Positions 41,933 to 49,737 of a stretch of DNA of 64,000 nt are shown here, piece after piece. Position 1 is the stretch's first letter, and each line of letters opens with the position of its first letter. The DNA comes from Streptomyces sp. NRRL WC-3626 (GTDB lineage: Bacteria > Actinomycetota > Actinomycetes > Streptomycetales > Streptomycetaceae). The position numbers and the translations under genes were made by a program. Where the stretch lies: the NCBI RefSeq assembly GCF_000718785.1, contig NZ_JOCA01000018.1, positions 124,001 through 188,000 of the forward strand. The letters run 5' to 3'. The notes under the pieces are model-generated. The model did no database searches. It saw nothing but the letters and a program-made list of their open reading frames with translations, and had not been told where the DNA came from.

Positions 41933-43555
41933 TCAGGAGCCGTCGATCCACCACGCGGCGGTGGAACCGGCGAGCGTCCCGGGCGGGCAGGGGCCGCTGG
42001 CGAGCAGCGGGGTGCCGGCCACCGGGGCGGGTACGGGGGCGGTGCCGAAGTTGACGGCGCAGACCAGGTCGTCGCCGCGGCTGAAGGCGAGGACGCCGGG
42101 CTGGGTGTCCAGCCAGCGGAGCGTGCCCTCGCCCAACTGCTCCAGGGCCCATCGCAGTTGGAGTCCATCGCGGTACAGGTGCCAGAAGGAGCGGGTGTCG
42201 GCGAGCGCCCGGTCGGTGGCGTGCTCGGCGAACCACTCGGGCTGCGGCAGCCAGGGCCGTACGCCCTCGGCACCGGAGGTGAAGCCGAACGGCGAGGCCT
42301 GTCCGGACCAGGGCAGCGGTACCCGGCAGCCGTCGCGTATCCGCGCGCGGCTGCCGGTGCGGTGGAAGATCGGGTCGGTGAGCACGTCGTCGGGCAGGTC
42401 GACGACCTCGGGCAGGCCCAGTTCCTCGCCCTGGTAGATGTACGCGGCGCCGGGCAGCGCCAGCATCAGCAGGGCGGCGGCGCGGGCGCGGGCCGGGCCG
42501 AGTCCGCTGCCGTCGGGGGTGGGTTCGCCGTAGCGGGTGACGGTGCGGACCTGGTCGTGGTTGTTGAGGACCCAGGTGACGGTGGAGCCGGTGCCGGCGA
42601 TGTCCTGCATGGCCTCGGAGATGACCTTGCGGAAGGCGTCGGCGTCCCAGGGGGCGCCGAGCAGGTCGAAGAAGAAGGCCTGGTGGAGTTCGTCCGGGCG
42701 GACGTAGCGGGCGTGTTCGCGGGCGGTGGGGACGGACACCTCGCCGACCAGGAGGCGTTCGCGGCCGTCGCGGGCGGTGTACTCCTCGCACACCGTGCGC
42801 CAGTGCCGCCACACGTCGTGCACCTCGGGCTGGTTCCAGGCGAGCGGGTTGACCGAGTCGCGGGTGCGGGCGTCGGCCTCCGGGTCCGGGGAGTCGGGCA
42901 GCCGCGGGTGCTTGTACAGGCCGGCGGCGACGTCGATACGGAAGCCGTCGACACCCCGGTCCAGCCAGAAGCGGAGGATGCGGTCGAACTCGGCGGCGAC
43001 CTCGGGCTCGCGCCAGTTCCAGTCCGGCTGTTCGGGCGTGAACATGTGCAGGTACCACTGTCCGGGCCGGCCGTCCGCCTCGGTGACCCGGGTCCAGGCG
43101 GGTCCGCCGAACATGGCGTGCCAGTTGTTGGGCGGTTCGGCTCCGTCGGGGCCGCGGCCGTCGGCGAAGTGGAAGCGGGCGCGTTCGGGGCTGCCCGGGG
43201 CCGCGTCGAGTGCGGCGCGGAACCAGGGGTGCTCGCTGGAGCAGTGGTTGGGGACGATGTCCAGCAGCACCTTGACGCCGAGCCGCCGGGCGGTGGCGAC
43301 CAGCAGGTCGAACTCGGCGAGGTCGCCGAAGACCGGGTCGACGCCGGTGTAGTCGGCGACGTCGTAGCCGTGGTCGTGCTGCGGCGAGGGGTAGAAGGGG
43401 CTCAGCCAGATCCCGTCCACGCCGAGCTTCTTCAGATACGGCAGCCCGGTCCTGACGCCGGCGAGGTCACCGATGCCGTCGCCGGTGCTGTCGAGAAAGC
43501 TGCGGACGTAGACCTGATAGATCACCGCGTCACGCCACCAGTGGTGCCTGTTCAC
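41933..43555 (-). CDS. GH13 alpha-glucosidase (oligo-1,6-glucosidase/AglA type)
   Basis: This 540-aa cytoplasmic glycoside hydrolase has no signal peptide. It should cleave the alpha-glucosides brought in by the transporter encoded behind it. GH13 landmarks are in place: WWRDAVIYQVYVRSF, DIVPNHCSSEHPWF (region I), GFRIDVAAGLYKHP with the nucleophile Asp (II), LLVGEVSVP with the acid Glu (III) and WVLNNHDQVRT (IV). The sequence after the nucleophile fits alpha-1,4 or mixed specificity, but linkage preference cannot be settled by eye. It is first in its operon, with an operator-like motif at its promoter. Confidence 0.92.
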   Translation of the reverse strand: MNRHHWWRDAVIYQVYVRSFLDSTGDGIGDLAGVRTGLPYLKKLGVDGIWLSPFYPSPQHDHGYDVADYTGVDPVFGDLAEFDLLVATARRLGVKVLLDIVPNHCSSEHPWFRAALDAAPGSPERARFHFADGRGPDGAEPPNNWHAMFGGPAWTRVTEADGRPGQWYLHMFTPEQPDWNWREPEVAAEFDRILRFWLDRGVDGFRIDVAAGLYKHPRLPDSPDPEADARTRDSVNPLAWNQPEVHDVWRHWRTVCEEYTARDGRERLLVGEVSVPTAREHARYVRPDELHQAFFFDLLGAPWDADAFRKVISEAMQDIAGTGSTVTWVLNNHDQVRTVTRYGEPTPDGSGLGPARARAAALLMLALPGAAYIYQGEELGLPEVVDLPDDVLTDPIFHRTGSRARIRDGCRVPLPWSGQASPFGFTSGAEGVRPWLPQPEWFAEHATDRALADTRSFWHLYRDGLQLRWALEQLGEGTLRWLDTQPGVLAFSRGDDLVCAVNFGTAPVPAPVAGTPLLASGPCPPGTLAGSTAAWWIDGS

Positions 43556-43592
43556 CCCATCGGACCTGTCTGTGAGGAAGCTTGTTATGCAT

Positions 43593-43625
43593 GCATGTTA
43601 GGTAGCACGGTCGCGAGGGTGTCAA
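43593..43625 (-). promoter_or_regulatory. Promoter of the glucosidase operon with TGTTAGGTA operator motif
   Basis: On the minus strand TTGACA (43620-43625) is a perfect -35 box. TAACAT (43595-43600) follows after 19 bp as a possible -10. The -10 is part of the motif GCATGTTAGGTAGC (43593-43606, plus strand) that recurs near 43708 and 45068. Overlap of operator and -10 fits repression. Confidence 0.6.
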
Positions 43626-43707
43626 TGAACGTACGTAAGCTACCCGGGAGTTGGCCGGTACAGAGAGGTCTTTACAGGGACATAGCGGGCACCTTTGAGA
43701 CACCCGC

Positions 43708-43724
43708 GTTACCTAACATGTAAC
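43708..43724 (-). promoter_or_regulatory. Second copy of the TGTTAGGTA motif, upstream of the glucosidase promoter
   Basis: GTTACCTAACATGTAAC is the inverse of the motif at 43593 (TACATGTTAGGTAA when read on minus), with partly symmetric ends GTTAC/GTAAC. It lies about 115 bp from the first copy in the opposite sense, so DNA looping between the two is possible. The rest of 43556-43737 shows no gene. Confidence 0.55.
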
Positions 43725-43737
43725 TAGGAGGGCTCCG

Positions 43738-45009
43738 CTAGCGCGCGGAGACGGCGGCGAGCTCGCCCGCCAGCCGGCGCACCGCGGCCTCGGGCGTCTG
43801 CCGCCCGGTCATCGCGTCGTGCACCACCGCCTGCACCACCAGGCTCACCTGGTCGTAGTGCGGGCTCTTGGGGCGCGGGGCGGCGGCGAGCACGCTCTCG
43901 CGCAGGGTCGGGAGATAGGGGAACCGCCGGACCAGTTCCGGATCGTCGTACAGATCGGCCCGTACGGGCGGCAGCGCTCCGCGTGTGAGGACCTGGCGCT
44001 GCACGCGCTCGCTGGTGAGGTACGCGAGCAGGCGCGCGGCGGAGTCGGGATGCCGGGCGTGGCTGCTGACGGCCAGGTTGGACCCGCCGAGGACACTCGT
44101 CCCCGGGCCGTCCGGTCCCGGCAGCGGTACGGCGCCGACCTTGCCGGCGATCTGGGACCCGGGGGCGGAGGCGGCGACGTAGGCGTAGGGCCAGTTACGC
44201 AGGAAGAGCAGCCTGCCCTCCTGGAAGGCCCGCTTGGACTCCTCCTCCTTGTACGCCAGCGCCTCGCGCGGGATCCAGCCCTCGCGGACGCCGCGGGCGA
44301 GGAAGCCGATGCCGTCCCTGGCCGCCCGTGAGTCGACGGTGACGCGTTCGCCCTCGTCGCCGAGGATGGTGCCGCCGGCCGAGTAGACGGCCTCGGCCGC
44401 GTTGACGGTGAGGCCCTCGTAGGGCAGGAACTGGCCGGCGTAGCCGCCGAGTCCGTGCCGCGGGGCGAGGGTTTCGGCGGCCTCCTCGAGCTCGGCCCAG
44501 GTACGCGGCGGCGGGACGCCCTCGGCGTCGAGGACGTCCTTGCGGTACAGGAGCAGCCCGGCGTTGGTGACGTACGGGACCGCGTACAGGCGTTCGTCGT
44601 AGGTCGCCGTGTCCACGACCCGGGGCAGGAAGGTGCCGAGCGGGAAGCGCTCGCGGGGCAGCGGGCGGATCCAGCCGGCGGCGGCGAACTCCGACGTCCA
44701 GCTGACGTCGATGTTGAGCACGTCGAACCGGCCGCGCTCACCGCCGCGCAGATCGGTGATCATCTGCGCGCGGGTCTCGTCGGCGGAGTCGGGCAGTTCG
44801 ACGAGGGTGACCCGCTCGCCGGGGTGGGTGCGGTTCCAGCCGTCGAGCACCGAGCCGAGATAGCCGGTGAGGTCGCCGGCGGTGGCCAGGGTGAGTGGTC
44901 CCCGGCCCTCCGCGGCGGCTTCGTCGGCCTGCGCTCCGGAGGCGACGTAACCGGTCAGGACGATGATCAGGACGAGGAGGCCCCTACCGGCGGCATGGAT
45001 CCACCGCAT
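43738..45009 (-). CDS. Orphan extracellular solute-binding protein, non-lipoprotein
   Basis: This 423-aa family 1 binding protein is expressed apart from the importer operon. The ATG at 45009 has GGGAGGAACCT directly upstream; the GTG-type start at 45033 was rejected. The N-terminus MRWIHAAGRGLLVLIIVLTGYVASGAQA is a signal peptide or anchor with no lipobox cysteine. The mature part shows LATAGDLTGYLGSVLDGWNRTHPG, LNIDVSWTSEFAAAGWIRPLP and YEGLTVNAAEAVYSAGGTILGDEGE, in outline, as in trehalose/maltose-type binders. Its only candidate permeases are those downstream. It shares the TGTTAGGTA motif with the glucosidase promoter. Confidence 0.85.
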   Translation of the reverse strand: MRWIHAAGRGLLVLIIVLTGYVASGAQADEAAAEGRGPLTLATAGDLTGYLGSVLDGWNRTHPGERVTLVELPDSADETRAQMITDLRGGERGRFDVLNIDVSWTSEFAAAGWIRPLPRERFPLGTFLPRVVDTATYDERLYAVPYVTNAGLLLYRKDVLDAEGVPPPRTWAELEEAAETLAPRHGLGGYAGQFLPYEGLTVNAAEAVYSAGGTILGDEGERVTVDSRAARDGIGFLARGVREGWIPREALAYKEEESKRAFQEGRLLFLRNWPYAYVAASAPGSQIAGKVGAVPLPGPDGPGTSVLGGSNLAVSSHARHPDSAARLLAYLTSERVQRQVLTRGALPPVRADLYDDPELVRRFPYLPTLRESVLAAAPRPKSPHYDQVSLVVQAVVHDAMTGRQTPEAAVRRLAGELAAVSAR

Positions 45010-45067
45010 AGGTTCCTCCCTGTACACCGGCACCCGGGCACCATCGTCCGGGGGTCAGAGGCCATGT

Positions 45068-45082
45068 ATACCTGTTAGGTAT
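45068..45082. promoter_or_regulatory. Perfect palindrome ATACCT-GTT-AGGTAT between binding-protein gene and padR
   Basis: ATACCT (45068-45073) and AGGTAT (45077-45082) are exact inverted arms around GTT. It contains the third copy of TGTTAGGTA and lies in the 126-bp divergent gap, 59 bp from one start and 54 bp from the other. It may be the site of the adjacent PadR regulator or of a sugar-responsive repressor. Confidence 0.6.
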
Positions 45083-45135
45083 GCGCGATACTAGGCCCTG
45101 CGGCACATTACCCACCGTCGAGGAGGAGAGCTCGA

Positions 45136-45651
45136 GTGCGGCTGCCCCTCCTGGCGCTGCTCGCCCGTGGCCCGGCACACGGTTACGAGCTCAAGCAGGA
45201 CCTTGAGCAACTGCTGGGCTCCGCGTACCCTCAGCCGAACGTCGGCCAGATCTACGTCACCCTCGGCCGCCTCGAGAGAGCGGGACTGATCGAGGGCGAG
45301 GACGTCGAGCAGTCGAGCCGGCCCAACAAGAAGGTCTACCACCTCACCGACGCCGGGCGGGAGGCGCTGCGCGCCTGGTACGAGGAGACGGCGGACGAAC
45401 CGCGGGTGCGGGACGAGTTCTTCATGAAGCTGGCCCTGGCCCCGCAGACCGGTCTCGCCGACCAGATCGCGCTGATCAACCGACAGCGGCGCCAGTACCT
45501 GAACACCATGCGGCAGTTGTCGAAGCTGGCCGCCGCCGAGGACCGGGACAACCGCATCTCCCAACTGCTGATCGAGGGCGCCATGCTGCATCTGCAGGCC
45601 GACCTGGACTGGCTGGAGCGGTGCCAGGAGGAGCTGGAGGAGCTTCAGTGA
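45136..45651 (+). CDS. PadR-family transcriptional regulator
   Basis: This 171-aa PadR protein has an N-terminal winged helix (LPLLALLARGPAHGYELKQDLEQ, then YPQPNVGQIYVTLGRLERAGLIE, in outline) and the C-terminal helical domain (about 85-171, ending LDWLERCQEELEELQ) used for dimerisation. The start is GTG at 45136 with GAGGAGGAG upstream. Its stop overlaps the GTG of an ABC ATPase gene. PadR plus ABC/FtsX exporter is a common drug- or lipid-stress cassette in which PadR represses the exporter. The inducer is unknown. Confidence 0.92.
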   Translation: MRLPLLALLARGPAHGYELKQDLEQLLGSAYPQPNVGQIYVTLGRLERAGLIEGEDVEQSSRPNKKVYHLTDAGREALRAWYEETADEPRVRDEFFMKLALAPQTGLADQIALINRQRRQYLNTMRQLSKLAAAEDRDNRISQLLIEGAMLHLQADLDWLERCQEELEELQ

Positions 45652-46400
45652 GCGAGCGCACCGCTGAAGTGCTGCGCGCCGAAGGCCTGGTCAAGACGCA
45701 CCACGGCGAGGGCGCCCCGGCGCATGCCGTGCGCGGGGTCGGTCTGCGGGTGGCGCCCGGCGAGTTCGTGGCGATCACCGGGCCGTCCGGGGCGGGCAAG
45801 TCGACGCTGCTGCATCTGCTCGGCGGGCTGCAGCGGCCGGACGCCGGCAGCATCTGGCTGGACGGCGAGTGCACCGACGGCTACGGCGAGGCCCGCTGGG
45901 CGGTGGAGCGCCGCAAGCGGATCGGCATCGTCTTCCAGTTCTTCAACCTCGTCTCCGGCCTGTCCGTCGCCGACAACGTGGAGCTGCCCGCCCTGCTCGC
46001 CGGGGTGTCGCCGAAGAAGGCCCGCGCCGGACGGGAGGAACTCCTGGCCGAGCTGGGACTCGACGGCAAGGAGCGGAGCATGCCGGGCGAACTGTCCGGC
46101 GGTGAGCAGCAGCGGGTCGCGCTGGCCCGGGCGCTGGTCAACCATCCGCCGCTGCTGCTGGCCGACGAGCCGGCGGGCAGCCTGGACAGCAAGGGCACCC
46201 GTGAGGTGATGCGGCTGCTCTCCCGCTTCCACGCGCGCGGGCAGACGATCCTGCTGGTCACGCACGACGCCCGGCTGGCGAGCGCGGCGGACCGGGTGAT
46301 CAGCTTCTTCGACGGCCGGATCGCCGACGACGCCGCACTCGACGGCGGTACGCCGCCGCGCCGGGCCGGGACATCCGGTGTGCTGGAGCTCAAGGACTGA
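45648..46400 (+). CDS. ABC transporter ATP-binding protein (MacB/LolD-like)
   Basis: This 250-aa ATPase belongs to the group that works with FtsX-type permeases. It has Walker A GPSGAGKST (about 48), the Q loop VFQFFNLVSGLSVADNVELP, the signature LSGGEQQRVALARAL, Walker B LLLADEPAGSLD and the H loop LVTHDARLASAADR. GTGA overlap couples it to padR. The permease gene follows 40 bp later. MacB/LolD-type systems move peptides, drugs or lipids across or within the envelope by mechanotransmission; the cargo is unknown. Confidence 0.93.
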   Translation: MSERTAEVLRAEGLVKTHHGEGAPAHAVRGVGLRVAPGEFVAITGPSGAGKSTLLHLLGGLQRPDAGSIWLDGECTDGYGEARWAVERRKRIGIVFQFFNLVSGLSVADNVELPALLAGVSPKKARAGREELLAELGLDGKERSMPGELSGGEQQRVALARALVNHPPLLLADEPAGSLDSKGTREVMRLLSRFHARGQTILLVTHDARLASAADRVISFFDGRIADDAALDGGTPPRRAGTSGVLELKD

Positions 46401-46440
46401 CATGCGCTGCCATCAGCGCCCCGTGAGGGGCTGACCACCG

Positions 46441-48723
46441 GTGCGGGCGACCCTGCGCTGGGCGCACTCCGATCTGCGGACGCATCGCGGCGAGGCACTG
46501 TTCCTGGTGCTCGCCACGGCCGGCATCGTCGCGTCCCTGCTGCTGGCCACGGCCCTGTTCGGCTATGCCACCAACCCCTGGCAGCGCGTCTTCGCCCAGG
46601 CGCACGGCGCGCACGTCACGCTGCACACCACCGCGGCCGCCGACGCCGGGAGACTGGCCGGGCTGGACGGTGTGGAGTCCGTCGCCGGGCCCTCTCCGAC
46701 GGCTTCGCTCACCCTCGCCTCCGCGGGCGGCCGTGCCTCCGTGGAACTGCGCGGCACCTCCGGGAAACCCGGGGTGGGCCGCCCGCTGATCACCTCGGGG
46801 CACTGGCTGGACCCCGCGACGCCCGACGGCGTGGTCCTGGAGAGCCGGCTCGCGCGGGCGCTGCTCGCGGCCCCCGGTGACACGCTCACCGTGCCCGGTA
46901 CCGCCCGGCGGCTGACCGTGGTGGGCGTCGCCGACAGCGCCGAGCCGCGTTACCGGCCCGGTGAGCAGGCCGGTCTGGTGTGGGCGCTGCCGTCGGCGGT
47001 GCCGGACCCGGCCGGCCAGGTCGTCGGGCTGCGGCTGACCGACCCGGGCGACACCGGGTACGCCGTGCAGCGGGCGGTGACGGAGCTGGGCGCCGGGGCG
47101 ATCGGCGAGGTCGCCACCTGGCAGCAGGCGCGTGCCGAGGCGCAGGGCGACAACCGGCTGCTCGGTCAGGTGCTCGGCCTGTTCGGCCTGGGCGCGCTGG
47201 CCGCCGCCGGGTTCGCCGTGCACGGGGCGATCGGCACCCGTATCCGGGGTCATCTGCGGGACATCTCGATCCTCAAGGCGATCGGTTTCACGCCCGGCCA
47301 GGTCGTCCGTGTCTTCCTGATCCAGCATCTCCTGTACGCCCTGCTCGGTGCCGTGGCCGCCGCCGTGCTCACCGAGGCGCTGGGCAGCGCGGTGCCGGGG
47401 CGGCTCGGGGCCGCGGTCGGCGTATGGCAGGGGCTGCCCGGTCATACCGCGGCGCTGTTCGTCGTACCGGTCGGGGCGGTGCTGTTCATCGGCGCGACCA
47501 CCTCGCTGGCCGCCTGGCGGGCGGGACGCGTACCGCCGGTGCCGGTCCCCCGGCCGGCGGCGCCCCCGGCCGGACGGCTGACCGGTGTCGCGCGGCGGGC
47601 GCTGGGGGCGGGGGTGCCGCCGGCGCTGGTCCTCGGCTGGCACAAGGCGTTCACCCGGCGGCCGCGTTCGCTGAGCGCGGTCGGCAGGCTGGCGCTGCCC
47701 CTGCTGCTGATCGTGGTGGCACTGAGCGCGTGGACCACCATCGACCGGTTCCACAGCAGCCCGGAGCGGATGGGGCTGCCCACGGCGCTCAGTGTCCGCG
47801 CGGACGCCTCACTGGACGACGGGGAGGCCCGCGCGCTGCTGGAGCGCGATCCGCAGGTGGCCGCCGCCTACCCGGGCGTCGAGGTGGCCGCGCTGGTCCC
47901 CGGCCAGACCGCGACCATCGCCCTGCGCGGGCTCGGCACGCACGCGGAGCCGTACCCGTTCACCCTGGCCGAGGGGCGTGCCGCGCACGGCCCGGACGAG
48001 GCGGTGGCCGGGCAGGGGCTGCTCGACCTGCTGCACGTACGGGTCGGCGACTGGGTGCGGATGACCGTCGGGGAGCGGCCGCAGATCCTGCACATCGTCG
48101 GCCGCAGCATCGAGCCGGAGAACGCCGGCCGGGTCATCTCGACCTCGCTGGACACCCTCCGCGCCAACGACCCGGATCTGCGGCCCGCCCAGTACCAGCT
48201 CCGCCTGGACCCGGGCGCGGACCCGGCGGCGGTCGCGGGGCGGCTGACGGCGGCGGGCAGCGGCCATCTGGACGTGCACACCGTGACCAACCCGGCCGAC
48301 GGGCTGTCCCCGCTGCGGGCGGTGGTCCTCGGGCTGATCGTGGTGCTGGCGCTGATCGGGCTGATCGAGCTGCTGACGGCGATCGGGGGCACGGTGCGGG
48401 AGGGGGAGCGTGATCTGCTGGCGCTGAAGGCCATCGGTCTGACCCCCCGGCAGATCACCGCGGTCACGGTCACCGCCACGGCCGGTACGGCGCTGGCGGC
48501 GGTCCTCCTCGCGATGGCCCTGGGGCTGCCGCTGGCCCGTTGGCTGATCGACGCGCAGGGGATCTCGAGCGGCGTCGGCTCGGGCATCGCCCAACTGCCC
48601 TCCCCCGCGCTGCTCGTGCCGCTCGGCGGGGCGGCGGTGCTGGGGGCCGCGGCTCTCGCCGCCCTCCCCGCAGCCCGCTCGACCCGCCGCCGCCTCGCGG
48701 ACACGCTGAGCGCGGTGGCCTGA
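46441..48723 (+). CDS. FtsX-like ABC transporter permease, two-repeat type
   Basis: This is a 760-aa permease with two FtsX domains. A single N-terminal helix (about 20-40) is followed by an outer MacB-type periplasmic domain (about 45-220) and a three-helix FtsX block (about 235-360) with SILKAIGFTPGQVVRVFLIQH. A second helix near 420 starts another outer domain, then the last three-helix block has LLALKAIGLTPRQITAVTV. The start is GTG at 46441 with a weak ribosome-binding site. Together with the ATPase and PadR it forms a three-gene cassette ended by a GC-rich repeat. Confidence 0.9.
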   Translation: MRATLRWAHSDLRTHRGEALFLVLATAGIVASLLLATALFGYATNPWQRVFAQAHGAHVTLHTTAAADAGRLAGLDGVESVAGPSPTASLTLASAGGRASVELRGTSGKPGVGRPLITSGHWLDPATPDGVVLESRLARALLAAPGDTLTVPGTARRLTVVGVADSAEPRYRPGEQAGLVWALPSAVPDPAGQVVGLRLTDPGDTGYAVQRAVTELGAGAIGEVATWQQARAEAQGDNRLLGQVLGLFGLGALAAAGFAVHGAIGTRIRGHLRDISILKAIGFTPGQVVRVFLIQHLLYALLGAVAAAVLTEALGSAVPGRLGAAVGVWQGLPGHTAALFVVPVGAVLFIGATTSLAAWRAGRVPPVPVPRPAAPPAGRLTGVARRALGAGVPPALVLGWHKAFTRRPRSLSAVGRLALPLLLIVVALSAWTTIDRFHSSPERMGLPTALSVRADASLDDGEARALLERDPQVAAAYPGVEVAALVPGQTATIALRGLGTHAEPYPFTLAEGRAAHGPDEAVAGQGLLDLLHVRVGDWVRMTVGERPQILHIVGRSIEPENAGRVISTSLDTLRANDPDLRPAQYQLRLDPGADPAAVAGRLTAAGSGHLDVHTVTNPADGLSPLRAVVLGLIVVLALIGLIELLTAIGGTVREGERDLLALKAIGLTPRQITAVTVTATAGTALAAVLLAMALGLPLARWLIDAQGISSGVGSGIAQLPSPALLVPLGGAAVLGAAALAALPAARSTRRRLADTLSAVA

Positions 48724-48759
48724 CCTTCTTTCGCCCCCGGACCCCCGCTCCTCCTGGTT

Positions 48760-48837
48760 TCAGCCCCTCCGGCGTTTGAGGAGCGGGGTCTGGGGCGGAG
48801 CCCCAGTTTCGGGACGGGAAGGGGCGGCGGGGGCGAG
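48760..48837 (+). repeat. Streptomyces intergenic GC-rich repeat, copy 4
   Basis: It starts TCAGCCCCTCCGGCGTTTGA, then GGAGCGGGGTCTGGGGCGG, AGCCCCAGTTTCGGGACGGG and AAGGGGCGGCGGGGGCGAG. This is the fullest copy. The bases just before it (48735-48754) are largely complementary to 48778-48797, so a long hairpin can form between the two convergent genes and may end both. Confidence 0.82.
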
Positions 48838-48849
48838 AAAGACCCGGCG

Positions 48850-49647
48850 TCAGCCGTGAACGTACGGGTTCCCCTGGAACGGCGGCACAGGCGGCGGCAT
48901 GGGCGGAAGCCCGGCCGGATGCGTCGCCAGACGAATCCCGTACCGCCGCCTCAACCGCCCCACCTCCGCCCAGGCGATCGCCGTGACGGTCACCGGCGCC
49001 CCCAGAATGAACACGATCCCCATCGTGAGGCTGAGCCCATGCAGATCCCCGGTGACAAGATCCGGAATCGCCATCAGCCAACTGGTCACCGTGGCCAGCA
49101 GAGCCGGCAGGCACCGATGCACGGCCGCCGTACCGAAGAAGTTCCCGGACACCCGCACGGCCCCGGAGGCCACGAAGATCAGCATCCACATCATCGTCAG
49201 CCCGACGCCCATGATCGCGAGCATGCTGTTGGAGCCGTTCGTCCACTGCACCAGCATCACCATCGCCACCACACACCCGATGAACAGCAGCAACAGCTTG
49301 AGGGAGTTCAGCAGCGGCACCCGCAACTGGCGCACGGTACCGGTGCGCCGCCAGACGAAGAGCATCACGCCGACCGTCAGCGGCGTGAGGAACAGCAGCA
49401 CCGCCGAGGCCGTCAGCGCGTTCTCCAGCAGCTCCGTGACCTCGAAGCCGCCCTCCAGGACCGTGTAGACGCCGACGGAGGCGACCGCCCCGGCGATGAC
49501 CCTGAAGCGCTTCAGCCGCTCGATGGTCGGGTCGAGCGACGGCGGGATCCACGCGGGGTGGAACACCGCCGTCGCGACCTGGTGAGGTTTCAGGAAGCTG
49601 CGTGCCGTCAGCGTGCCGCCGGTCCAACTTCCGTGCGTACGTGCCAC
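48850..49647 (-). CDS. Membrane protein of unknown function
   Basis: I do not recognise the family. It is a 265-aa integral membrane protein with about six helices: VIAGAVASVGVYTVLEG, ALTASAVLLFLTPLTVGVMLFVW, LLLLFIGCVVAMVMLV, AIMGVGLTMMWMLIFVA, CLPALLATVTSWLMAIPDL and LTMGIVFILGAPVTVTAIAW. The C-terminal tail is proline-rich (PPMPPPVPPF) and likely cytoplasmic. The N-terminal 45 residues are soluble. The start is GTG at 49647. It stands between a repeat and the pgi terminator, on the minus strand. Confidence 0.75.
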   Translation of the reverse strand: MARTHGSWTGGTLTARSFLKPHQVATAVFHPAWIPPSLDPTIERLKRFRVIAGAVASVGVYTVLEGGFEVTELLENALTASAVLLFLTPLTVGVMLFVWRRTGTVRQLRVPLLNSLKLLLLFIGCVVAMVMLVQWTNGSNSMLAIMGVGLTMMWMLIFVASGAVRVSGNFFGTAAVHRCLPALLATVTSWLMAIPDLVTGDLHGLSLTMGIVFILGAPVTVTAIAWAEVGRLRRRYGIRLATHPAGLPPMPPPVPPFQGNPYVHG

Positions 49648-49694
49648 CTTGTGCTCCCCCGAGCGTTCGCCGTGATGATCGCGGGGGATTCTAC

Positions 49695-49727
49695 GGGAAG
49701 CGGACGGCGCTGTGCCGCCCGCTTTCC
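49695..49727 (-). terminator. Terminator after pgi
   Basis: GGGAAGCGG near 49695 and CCGCTTTCCC ending at 49727 form a stem with a bulged base and an inner GGC/GCC pairing. It lies 11 bp beyond the pgi stop and before the next gene on the same strand. Confidence 0.6.
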
Positions 49728-49737
49728 CTCAGGGGCG

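Noticed and set aside
43587..43596. ATGCATGCAT-like alternating tract as a separate regulatory repeat
   Set aside because: It is only ten bases long, partly inside the TGTTAGGTA motif, and does not recur elsewhere in the window.
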